DNA from: Microcaldota archaeon
GTDB taxonomy: Archaea; Micrarchaeota; Micrarchaeia; Anstonellales; Bilamarchaeaceae
Direction of reading: 5' to 3'
Assembly (NCBI GenBank): GCA_014727925.1
Contig: WJMN01000027.1
Coordinates: 1-46,074, forward strand
Length of the DNA: 46,074 bases
The translations under genes were made by a program, and so were the position numbers. The stretch's first letter is position 1; each line of letters opens with the position of its first letter. Positions 27,489 through 35,423 of the stretch are shown here, one piece after another. Below the pieces are notes generated by a model, which saw only the letters and a program-made list of their open reading frames with translations, had not been told where the DNA came from and did no database searches.

Positions 27489-28703
27489 ATGGAATACGAC
27501 CACGATGTTATCATTGTAGGAGCAGGCCCCTCAGGCGCAACAATTTCCCGCATCCTCGCCCAGGAAGGCCTGGATGTGATGGTTTTTGACAAGCGCAAGG
27601 AACTCGGGGAGCCAGTCCGCTGCGGAGAAGGTCTCGGAGCCCGCGAAGTAGTTGCACAGGGCATAGACATCCCAAAGCAGTGCATTTCCACGGATATCCA
27701 TGGCGCAAAGGTTATCGCCCCGGACGGCTCGGAGATAGTCTGGAAGGACAAGGAAACCACAGGCTGGGTTCTCGAAAGAAAAATGTTTGATAAGTGGCTG
27801 ATGGAGCAGGCAGTGCATAAAGGCGCCCGCGCCCAGTCCTACACCCGCGTTTTTGACCTAGTAAAAAAAGACGGAAAAACCTCAGGGGTAAAAGTAACCC
27901 ATGGAGACCGAGACCCCTACGAAGTCACCGCCCCGCTGATAATTTCCGCAGAAGGAATGGAGGCCTCCCTTGCTAGGAAAGCAGGCTTCCGCGCCCTATC
28001 CACGCTTTATGATGTGGATACCTGCTACCAGTATGAGATGCAGGAATACGACCATGAAAACCTAATTGAGCTTTATTTTGGAAACGAGGTTTCCCCAAGG
28101 GGGTACGTCTGGATTTTCCCAAAAGCAGACAAAAAAGCCAATGTGGGAATAGGAATTGGCGCCCACCTTGAAACAGGGGAGAAGGAAGGCGGAATTAAAG
28201 GCGCCACTCCCAAGGGCTACCTTGACCGGTTTATAGAAAACCACCACCAGCTCAAAAACGCCTCCAAGCTCCAGGATTTCGGAGGCGTAATCTCTGTAGG
28301 CTCCCCCATAGATTCCTTTGCAAAAGACAACTTTATGGTTGTAGGCACAGGAGCCCGCCAGGTTGATCCAATTCACGGAGGCGGAATCGCCCTTGCAATG
28401 GAATCTGGGGTAATGGCAGCAAACACCATTCTGAGGGCCCACAAGGCAAAAGACTACTCTGAAGAGTTCCTAAGTGAATACGAAACTACCTGGCGCGAAG
28501 GCCCGGGCAAGAAGGTTGCAAAGCGCCTCCTTTTGCGCAAGGTAATGGAAGCAGCAAAAGACGATGATTTTAATCATATCTTCAAGTCCATAACCGACAA
28601 AGACCTTAGCGAGGTGATGGCAGGAAAATTTGCAGGCCCGGTCTCAAAAGTAGTTGCAGGAAGGCCCCAGCTCATGGGCCTGCTCAAGGCTCTTGTGAGT
28701 TGA
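27489..28703 (+). CDS. Geranylgeranyl reductase family FAD oxidoreductase
   Basis: HDVIIVGAGPSGATISRILAQEGLDVMVFDKRKELGEPVRCGEGLG; PRGYVWIFPKADKKANVGIG; VGTGARQVDPIHGGGIALAMESG; ATG at 27489 preferred. Confidence 0.95.
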   Translation: MEYDHDVIIVGAGPSGATISRILAQEGLDVMVFDKRKELGEPVRCGEGLGAREVVAQGIDIPKQCISTDIHGAKVIAPDGSEIVWKDKETTGWVLERKMFDKWLMEQAVHKGARAQSYTRVFDLVKKDGKTSGVKVTHGDRDPYEVTAPLIISAEGMEASLARKAGFRALSTLYDVDTCYQYEMQEYDHENLIELYFGNEVSPRGYVWIFPKADKKANVGIGIGAHLETGEKEGGIKGATPKGYLDRFIENHHQLKNASKLQDFGGVISVGSPIDSFAKDNFMVVGTGARQVDPIHGGGIALAMESGVMAANTILRAHKAKDYSEEFLSEYETTWREGPGKKVAKRLLLRKVMEAAKDDDFNHIFKSITDKDLSEVMAGKFAGPVSKVVAGRPQLMGLLKALVS

Positions 28704-29508
28704 GTTCTTCCTGCACAGCCCACGTTTCCTTTCTTTCAAGCTCCCTATTTAGCTTAACCAACTCCCTGGAGCTGTATTCGATGGCATCCGCAATCTTTTT
28801 TGCAGAAGCTGAAACCTCTTCTCCCAATATGCAGGCAAGCTCAATATTCTTGATCCTTTTTTTATGTTTTGCATACTTCATGGCCCCAAAGACAAATGCA
28901 GCAATGCCTGCAAATCCTGCCACAAAAGCCGAATGGATATCAAATATTGCTGAAGAGCTTCCGGCAATTGCCCCTCCGATTGCCCCCCCATAAATAGCGC
29001 CTTTTAGCACACCCTCTGCCCCAGACCCTTCAAGCTTTCTTACAAGTCCAGGGTCTGCGGTCATTGCATTTTCAAGGCTTTCGAAATAGTTCTGCCCTGT
29101 CATGAGCAGTGCCATATTTTTTTGTGATTCCATCAATAGAGAATTTCTGCAGAACACCGTTTCATAGTTCTCACGTGTTGCCATGTTCCTAAGCGAGCCA
29201 ACAACAGGGGTATATCCTAGCACATCAGGAGAGGTAACAATCTTCCTCCCTCTTCTATTTTTTTGGTCAAATAGATTCACTTCAAAGCAATTCTCCCTAC
29301 TCCAGCTCAGCGACAGGTTTTCACCATGGCCCTTTAGCGAGGGATTTGCATTCTCCATGCCCCTGAGCGTCATCAGCCAGACAATCTGCTCTTTGCCCGG
29401 GTCAATCTTCTTATATCTGGCAATAGCCTTAGTTATTTTTCCATTCGTTTCTGAAACTCTGTTGCGCAGTGCTTCGCCTCCGCCTTTTTTTCCAAAAGAA
29501 TTCCTCAT
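28684..29508 (-). CDS. Hypothetical protein with central glycine-zipper hydrophobic segment
   Basis: GAEGVLKGAIYGGAIGGAIAGSSSAIFDIHSAFVAGFAGIAAFVFGAMKYAKHKK; no family recognised. Confidence 0.6.
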   Translation of the reverse strand: MRNSFGKKGGGEALRNRVSETNGKITKAIARYKKIDPGKEQIVWLMTLRGMENANPSLKGHGENLSLSWSRENCFEVNLFDQKNRRGRKIVTSPDVLGYTPVVGSLRNMATRENYETVFCRNSLLMESQKNMALLMTGQNYFESLENAMTADPGLVRKLEGSGAEGVLKGAIYGGAIGGAIAGSSSAIFDIHSAFVAGFAGIAAFVFGAMKYAKHKKRIKNIELACILGEEVSASAKKIADAIEYSSRELVKLNRELERKETWAVQEELNSQEP

Positions 29509-29634
29509 CTTTCTTTTAGTGTTTAAAAAAGTTTAAAAATGTATCAAGGGTTTCGGCTCTCTCCACTTACCCATACATATTTATTCCTTATTAATATATA
29601 AACAACCATTAGTCAAGGCTGAAGGTGTCCAAAA

Positions 29635-30741
29635 ATGGGCAAAATAAGATGCGGCGTAGTCGGAGTGGGAAATTGCTTTGCAGGCCTCTACCAGGGCCTC
29701 CATTATTACAAAGAGCATCCTGAAAAAGAGGTAATCGGCCTGATGCACCAGGATATGGCAGGCTACCGCACCCAGGATATTGAATTCGTCTCAGCTTTTG
29801 ATGTGGCCTCAAACAAGGTAGGCAAAACTCTTGATGAGGCAACATATGCTGCCCCAAACATGGTGGACTGGGCAAAGCTGCCCAAAAGCGATGTCATTGT
29901 TCGGGAGTCTCCGATTCTAGATGGCGTGGGCAAATACGTAAAAGACGTAATCAACCCGGTAGAAGAAAATTCCCCCGAACAATTAAGGGAAGATATAAAT
30001 AGCCACATAAAGGAAACCAAAACCGAAATAATCGTAAGCTACCTTCCCGTGGGAAGCCAGAAGGCTGCAGAGTTCTGGGCCGAAATCTGCCTGGAAACCG
30101 GAGCTGCCTTTGTAAACTGCATGCCGGTATTTATTGCTTCGGACCCGGACTGGGAGAGCCGCTTCCGCAAAAAAGGAATCCCAATAATCGGGGATGATAT
30201 AAAGGGCCAGCTGGGCGCCACTATAGTCCACCGGGTGCTTACCCGCCTTACCCAGGACCGCGGCGCGGAGCTGGACAAAACCTACCAGCTCAACGTTGGT
30301 GGAAACACCGATTTCCAGAATATGCTTGAGCGCTCCCGCCTAGAATCCAAGAAGGTTTCTAAGACAGAGTCAGTCCAGTCCCAGATGAAGAAAAGGATTC
30401 CGGAAGACAATATCCACATAGGCCCCAGCGACCACGTTCCGTTCCTAAAAAACACCAAGCTATGTTTCCTTTATATGGAAGGGCGCCAGTGGGCGGACAT
30501 TCCATACAAGATTGACCTCAAGCTTGATGTGGATGACAAGGCAAACTCTGCAGGCATTGTGGTGGATGCGGTGCGCGCAGCCAGGATTGCCCTGGACCGC
30601 AATTATGGGGGCGCAATAGAGTCGGCATCCGCCTACCTGATGAAGCATCCTCCTGTGCAGATGAGCGATTCTGAAGCAAAGATGGCCCTGAACTATTTCA
30701 TCATGGACAGGGAGCATAAGACAGGAGTCAAAAATCAGTAA
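29635..30741 (+). CDS. Myo-inositol-1-phosphate synthase
   Basis: IRCGVVGVGNCFAGLYQGLHYY...IVSYLPVGSQKAAEFWAE...GDDIKGQLGATIVHRVLTRLTQDRG...NVGGNTDFQNM. Confidence 0.95.
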   Translation: MGKIRCGVVGVGNCFAGLYQGLHYYKEHPEKEVIGLMHQDMAGYRTQDIEFVSAFDVASNKVGKTLDEATYAAPNMVDWAKLPKSDVIVRESPILDGVGKYVKDVINPVEENSPEQLREDINSHIKETKTEIIVSYLPVGSQKAAEFWAEICLETGAAFVNCMPVFIASDPDWESRFRKKGIPIIGDDIKGQLGATIVHRVLTRLTQDRGAELDKTYQLNVGGNTDFQNMLERSRLESKKVSKTESVQSQMKKRIPEDNIHIGPSDHVPFLKNTKLCFLYMEGRQWADIPYKIDLKLDVDDKANSAGIVVDAVRAARIALDRNYGGAIESASAYLMKHPPVQMSDSEAKMALNYFIMDREHKTGVKNQ

Positions 30742-31351
30742 GCTTGGGCTGGAGGATGCGCTTCATTGTGCTCCATCTTTCCCTTATCTCCCCTATCAGT
30801 TTTTTTCTTGTTTCCGGGTTTCTTAGTGCAGCAATCGTATCCTTATCTGAAGTGTATCCACAACCTATTTTTTCTCCAACCCGTTTTTCCAGCTCATGCA
30901 CCATCCTATCCCGCGTAACTTTTGCAATTATTGATGCAGCCCCGACAATGGGGTATTTTAGGTCCGCTTTGTGCTCTGCAACAATTCCCCGTTCTGCGAG
31001 CCCCGCCTTCCTCAGGAAATGCTCCACGTTTCTTTCCGGCAAGTCCAGGTAGATCTTACCTTCCAGCGGCTTAATCAGCGCCCCCATCTCCTTTGCTTCA
31101 ATCAGGTTCAGGGATTCTCTCCCCATCCTTCTATTCAGTTCTGAAGCAGCAATAATCCTGGAACTGCATCTGCACAGTTTGTTTATCTCTGGAAAAAGCT
31201 CTTCCCTCCTGGAGGCAGTGAGCTTTTTGGAATCAGTAACCCCCATCTCAGAGAGTTCCCCCCGTCTTTCCTCCTCAATACTCGCTACAGAAATAATAAG
31301 CGGGCCAAGCACTGGCCCTCTCCCGCTTTCATCCACACCAGAGAGGAGCAT
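30728..31351 (-). CDS. rnhB: Ribonuclease HII
   Basis: LLSGVDESGRGPVLGPLIISVASI...VTDSKKLTASRREELF...YPIVGAASIIAKVTRDR. Confidence 0.96.
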   Translation of the reverse strand: MLLSGVDESGRGPVLGPLIISVASIEEERRGELSEMGVTDSKKLTASRREELFPEINKLCRCSSRIIAASELNRRMGRESLNLIEAKEMGALIKPLEGKIYLDLPERNVEHFLRKAGLAERGIVAEHKADLKYPIVGAASIIAKVTRDRMVHELEKRVGEKIGCGYTSDKDTIAALRNPETRKKLIGEIRERWSTMKRILQPKLTDF

Positions 31352-31356
31352 GTGCC

Positions 31357-31617
31357 CTACTCTGTATGGAAGCTTCTCTTCTCAACAATTACGAAGTCCC
31401 CCACTGCGAGCACAGCATCATAGGGACACATAATCAGCCCATCTTCCTGCCTCATCTCTTCAGCAAGCGGATTGTCCGGATTGGGCTCAACAATAAGCTC
31501 CTCGATTTTGCCGGTTATCTCATTTATGTTTACATCAACGAGTCTTCCGAATTCCTCACCGTCGTTGGTGATGACCTTTTTTCCTGACATTTGTCTAGCG
31601 AGTGTGTACTTGCCCAT
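31357..31617 (-). CDS. PRC-barrel domain protein
   Basis: ARQMSGKKVITNDGEEFGRLVDVNINEITGKIEELIVEP. Confidence 0.88.
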   Translation of the reverse strand: MGKYTLARQMSGKKVITNDGEEFGRLVDVNINEITGKIEELIVEPNPDNPLAEEMRQEDGLIMCPYDAVLAVGDFVIVEKRSFHTE

Positions 31618-31689
31618 TGGAACGCACCGAGAGTTTATTACTTAAAAAGTTTATAAACCCTACTCTTTTAATTCAGTAGGGTGGTCCTA

Positions 31690-32325
31690 ATGGTCGAGAA
31701 ATTATTCAGAAAAGAGCCTTACCTGGGCTCCTGCGAATCTACAGTGGCCTCTTCAGAGGGCCGGGAAGTCACCCTGGACAAAACAGTATTTTTTGCTTTT
31801 TCAGGGGGACAGCAGTCTGACTCAGGCACCATAGGAGGCTTCAACGTACTTGAAGCACGGGCAGAAGGCCCGGAAATCCACTATAAGCTAGAAGAAGGCG
31901 CTAACATTAAGGAAGGCGACAGGGTGGAAGTAAGAATTGACATGGAAAAAAGAAAACGCATCATGTGCCTGCATTCTGCCGCCCATCTTGTTTATGGTGT
32001 TTTTTCCAAACAATATGGACCCAAGAAGCTAATTGGCTCCAATGTAACAGGAGACAAGGCAAGGATAGATTTTGAGCATCCAGAATCAGTTTCCGGACTC
32101 CTCCCCCCAGTAGAAGAGGAAGCCAACAGGCTTATTGATGAAAATCCCCCTGCAAAAACATACCCTGATGAACATAACCCAGATACATGGTGGTGGGAGT
32201 GCATGGACTTCAAATACCCCTGTGGAGGCACCCATGTACAATCCTTAGGGGAAATCGGCAAAATAAAGCTCAAAAGAAAAAATATCGGTTCAGGCAAGGA
32301 ACGGATAGAGATAACTCTAGCGTAA
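31690..32325 (+). CDS. alaX: Alanyl-tRNA editing (AlaX-like) protein
   Basis: TVFFAFSGGQQSDSGTIGG; HSAAHLVYGVF; CGGTHVQSLGEIG. Confidence 0.9.
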   Translation: MVEKLFRKEPYLGSCESTVASSEGREVTLDKTVFFAFSGGQQSDSGTIGGFNVLEARAEGPEIHYKLEEGANIKEGDRVEVRIDMEKRKRIMCLHSAAHLVYGVFSKQYGPKKLIGSNVTGDKARIDFEHPESVSGLLPPVEEEANRLIDENPPAKTYPDEHNPDTWWWECMDFKYPCGGTHVQSLGEIGKIKLKRKNIGSGKERIEITLA

Positions 32326-32366
32326 AACGGGCCATGTTTTCTTCAGCTATGTTGAAGAGATGCAGC

Positions 32367-32412
32367 CGAATCGTGAACTCTGTTCACTAGAAGAAAGCGA
32401 AGCTTTCTCAGA
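32367..32412. repeat. 46-nt two-hairpin intergenic repeat, copy 1
   Basis: cgaatcGTGAACtctGTTCACtagaaGAAAGCgaaGCTTTCtcaga; about 39/46 identical by eye to 45981-46026. Confidence 0.75.
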
Positions 32413-32466
32413 GGTTACAAAGATTGCGGAAATTTTTACCACAGCTTAACACAGCACCCAAAAATT

Positions 32467-33612
32467 TCAGGGCTGCATCCACTCTATCTCGTAATATTCG
32501 TATTTGCTTCCGGGCAATTCAATCCTCTTAATCAAGTAGTAAGTAACTGAGCTTTCCCTATCCGCAATTGCCACAAGCAAATCCAGCCCTCTTCCCAGGC
32601 AGGTTCTGAGTGAGGCAGCTAGCTCTTCTCCCCCAAGATACTCATCCTCCGAAAGCGAGAGCATCAGGAATGAGGGGTTTCCTGTTTTTGGGGATTCTAC
32701 ATCCTGCCCCTTCCTGTGGTAGAGGGCAAAATCCACCTCCCCCTTCTTTACTTTTCCCCTTCCCGGAATTGCAAGTATAAACGTTTTCTTAACTGAATGC
32801 GCTACCCTTATTGCCCTGGCCCATTCTGAAATAAGAAGCGAGCTTTTCCTTGGAAAAACGTGCAGCACGTGCTTTGAATGCGTCCATTCCCTGCCCTTTC
32901 CAGGCCCTGCTCCAGGAGGGTAAATCCTGAAATGCGTACCAAACTTGAAACCTGTTTTTACAACATACCCCGCCTCTCTCCATTCCCGGTAAACATTGTT
33001 AAGATCCTCAAAATATTCAATCCTCCCGCATGCCACTTTCTTGATTTTCCCTGCATCGCAGTTTTCCAGCAGCAGTTTTTTCTTGTCTATCAACAGGAGG
33101 GTCTCAAATACGTCCAGTTTTGAGATGCTTCCTCTGTGCGCGGCCTTGTAAGTGCCCATCTGGCCCAGCCAGTATTCCTGATAAAGTTTCTCCCCCGCTT
33201 CCTTATCATCAATGGTACATATCAGGTCATCAAGGAAAAACATTCCCCCTGCCGTTTGCATTTCCAGCCCAATTTCCCCCCGCATATACCTATGTAAGGA
33301 ATTCTCCCCCTTGCTTCCTTTCTCCCCCTTTTCCGGCTTGATGAACAGCCCCCGGTCCCTCCAGTCCTTGTAAGTCATGTATCTCGCAAGGAGCTTTTTT
33401 CCAGAAAATTTCCCTGCCAGTTCATTGAATCCAATCACCATTCCCTCAGAATCTATGCATTCTGCCCCCCTCACATCAATAAGGTAAAGGGCCTCCTCCG
33501 GCTCCAGCACTATCCCTTCTTTTCTTTTTTCTCCATACTGCCCCTTTACGAGCGCAGTAATTGTTTGTGCATCTCCGGCAACTGCCTGCTTTCCGTCCCA
33601 AGAAAGTTTCAT
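32467..33612 (-). CDS. endA: tRNA-splicing endonuclease, apparent three-unit form (alphaN-alpha-betaC, epsilon2-like)
   Basis: Unit 1: LEPEEALYLIDVRG...LLARYMTYKDWRDRGLFIKP; unit 2 catalytic: VYREWREAGYVVKTGFKFGTHFRIYPPG...THSKHVLHVFP...VKKTFILAIPG; unit 3: LDLLVAIADRESSVTYYLIKRIELPG. Confidence 0.88.
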   Translation of the reverse strand: MKLSWDGKQAVAGDAQTITALVKGQYGEKRKEGIVLEPEEALYLIDVRGAECIDSEGMVIGFNELAGKFSGKKLLARYMTYKDWRDRGLFIKPEKGEKGSKGENSLHRYMRGEIGLEMQTAGGMFFLDDLICTIDDKEAGEKLYQEYWLGQMGTYKAAHRGSISKLDVFETLLLIDKKKLLLENCDAGKIKKVACGRIEYFEDLNNVYREWREAGYVVKTGFKFGTHFRIYPPGAGPGKGREWTHSKHVLHVFPRKSSLLISEWARAIRVAHSVKKTFILAIPGRGKVKKGEVDFALYHRKGQDVESPKTGNPSFLMLSLSEDEYLGGEELAASLRTCLGRGLDLLVAIADRESSVTYYLIKRIELPGSKYEYYEIEWMQP

Positions 33613-33662
33613 AACTGCTCTTTACCTGCAAGAGTTTAAATTATTCCCGCCCAAACAATCTC

Positions 33663-34046
33663 ATGGAATCAGAGCGTGCCCCTGATGTTCAGTTCATGCT
33701 TGAGGAAATACTTGAGCAGCTTCAGCTTGAGCATGTTATAAATTCCAGGATTATATGCATGCGGAGCCGCGGTGCAAAGGTAGCTGCCTATGCCCGCATA
33801 TGGTCTCTCCCCGCAATCTGGAGGAATGCCCTGGAAATCAACCCCTTTTACATAATAGAGGTGGTAAGCGAGGAGTACGACCATCTCCCAGAAGAGGAAA
33901 AAAAGAAAATCCTAATCCACGAGCTCCTTCACATCCCAAAGAAATTCACCGGGGGACTAGTACCCCACAAGAACCGCGGAAGAAGAATAGATGACCGTTT
34001 TGTTGATGAGCTTTATTCCCGCTACCGTTCTGCAAGAAAGGTATGA
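33663..34046 (+). CDS. Putative metallopeptidase (HExxH)
   Basis: KKILIHELLHIPKKFTGGLVPHKNRGRRIDDRFVDELYSRY. Confidence 0.78.
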   Translation: MESERAPDVQFMLEEILEQLQLEHVINSRIICMRSRGAKVAAYARIWSLPAIWRNALEINPFYIIEVVSEEYDHLPEEEKKKILIHELLHIPKKFTGGLVPHKNRGRRIDDRFVDELYSRYRSARKV

Positions 34047-34052
34047 ACCTGC

Positions 34053-34529
34053 CTATCCAAATCCTGCACGGTAAGCTTTTACGAAGTTTATTTCCTCCTG
34101 CCCAACAAATGCATAAAAAAGAGCCTTTCTCATTTTCCCAGAAACCTGCAAATCCTCAAGCAGTGGGGGCTGTTCATCCATAGGGAGCACTTTAAGCAGG
34201 AATTCTGTGCGGTCCTGCCCAACTCTTATTCCCTTTTTGTAAATCCTGAGAAAGCTTCCCGGCCCGAAACGGACAATCCTGCCGGATTCCCGCAGCTTCT
34301 CTAACACAAGGAATTTTTCCCTTGCCAGAGAGTCTTCATGCAGGGCAATCCCAATGAGTTCACTGCTGCTTTTTCCTGTTGATATTTTTCCTTTTTCCTG
34401 GAAGTAGGCAGCTTCAATAAGGGGCATTTCCAGCACCCCGTCGTTTTCTCTTCCTGCACCGAGCAGCCCCAGTTTTTCAACCATCTCCGGGTTGTCCTCT
34501 AGGTACCTACCCTGTTCTATTTTCCCCAT
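34053..34529 (-). CDS. tRNA-splicing-endonuclease-like single-unit paralog, probably structural/non-catalytic
   Basis: GVLEMPLIEAAYFQEKGKI...FLVLEKLRESGRIVRFGPGSFLRIYKKGIRVGQDRTEFLLKVLPMDEQPPLLEDLQVSGKMRKALFYAFVGQEEINFVKAYR follows the EndA pattern, but the catalytic His position reads Arg. Confidence 0.65.
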   Translation of the reverse strand: MGKIEQGRYLEDNPEMVEKLGLLGAGRENDGVLEMPLIEAAYFQEKGKISTGKSSSELIGIALHEDSLAREKFLVLEKLRESGRIVRFGPGSFLRIYKKGIRVGQDRTEFLLKVLPMDEQPPLLEDLQVSGKMRKALFYAFVGQEEINFVKAYRAGFG

Positions 34530-34987
34530 TACTCATGCCTCTTTTTTCCAATATATCCGGAAATGCATCCAGACATTTTTTCCAGGTATTTGTTGGGTAT
34601 GCTCCCCATCGTAATCTCTGTTTTTGTTGTGCCTGCAGTGTCCACCTTTAGTGTCCCAAGCATGAATACCCGGTCAATAAGGTTATGGTCCACGTTTATG
34701 TTGGTTATTCTTTCATATGGCACGTAAGTGGTTTTCTTGTTGAACAGCCCCTTGTGCAGGGTAATTCCCTCAGTATCCACGTCTATGTACTGGATTTTTG
34801 CTTTAATAAATGAGATTACCCCTGAAGCCCCTGCAAGTACCCATACTAGAAAAATTAGTGCGTGGAGCGGCAGCTCCATCCAGTTATTCAGGCTGAAGAG
34901 AATAAAACTGACTACCACTGCGGCGACAAATGCTGTGAAATATTCCCTTCTTCCGGAACGCCGCACGACAAATTCAGTTTCAACCAT
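34529..34987 (-). CDS. Membrane protein with bacterial-type PH (YdbS-like) domain
   Basis: Two TM segments, then IDVDTEGITLHKGLFNKKTTYVPYERITNINVDHNLIDRVFMLGTLKVDTAG. Confidence 0.82.
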   Translation of the reverse strand: MVETEFVVRRSGRREYFTAFVAAVVVSFILFSLNNWMELPLHALIFLVWVLAGASGVISFIKAKIQYIDVDTEGITLHKGLFNKKTTYVPYERITNINVDHNLIDRVFMLGTLKVDTAGTTKTEITMGSIPNKYLEKMSGCISGYIGKKRHE

Positions 34988-35041
34988 ATGCAGAAACAGT
35001 TATAAACAAAGAAATAAAAATCAATTGCAGGTGCACTCAAA

Positions 35042-35422
35042 ATGATAATATATACAGATGGAGCGTGTTCAGGCAATCCCGGCCCAATGGGAGTGGGGGC
35101 GGTTGTTTACAAGGGAGGGAAAATCCTCATGGAAATAAGCGAGAACCACGGGGACGGAACCAACAATATTGCAGAATACCTTGCAGTAAGGCGGGGTCTT
35201 GAGGAGGCGATCACTCTTGGTGCGGACGCAGTGGAGGTCCGCACAGATAGCCGCCTGGTGGTGCGCCAGCTTAGCGGCAAGTTCCGCATCAAAAAGCCCC
35301 ATCTTCGGGAGCTCAAAGCAGAGATAGAGGAGCTTTCCGAGGGCCTGGATGTGCGGTATACCTGGATTGAGAGGGAAAAGAACAATCTTGCAGACAAGCT
35401 TGCAAAAGATGCAATAAGGTGA
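35042..35422 (+). CDS. Ribonuclease HI family protein
   Basis: IIYTDGACSGNPGPMGVGAVVYKGG...NNIAEYLAVRRGLEEA...VRTDSRLVVRQLSG...REKNNLADKLA. Confidence 0.95.
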   Translation: MIIYTDGACSGNPGPMGVGAVVYKGGKILMEISENHGDGTNNIAEYLAVRRGLEEAITLGADAVEVRTDSRLVVRQLSGKFRIKKPHLRELKAEIEELSEGLDVRYTWIEREKNNLADKLAKDAIR

Positions 35423-35423
35423 G

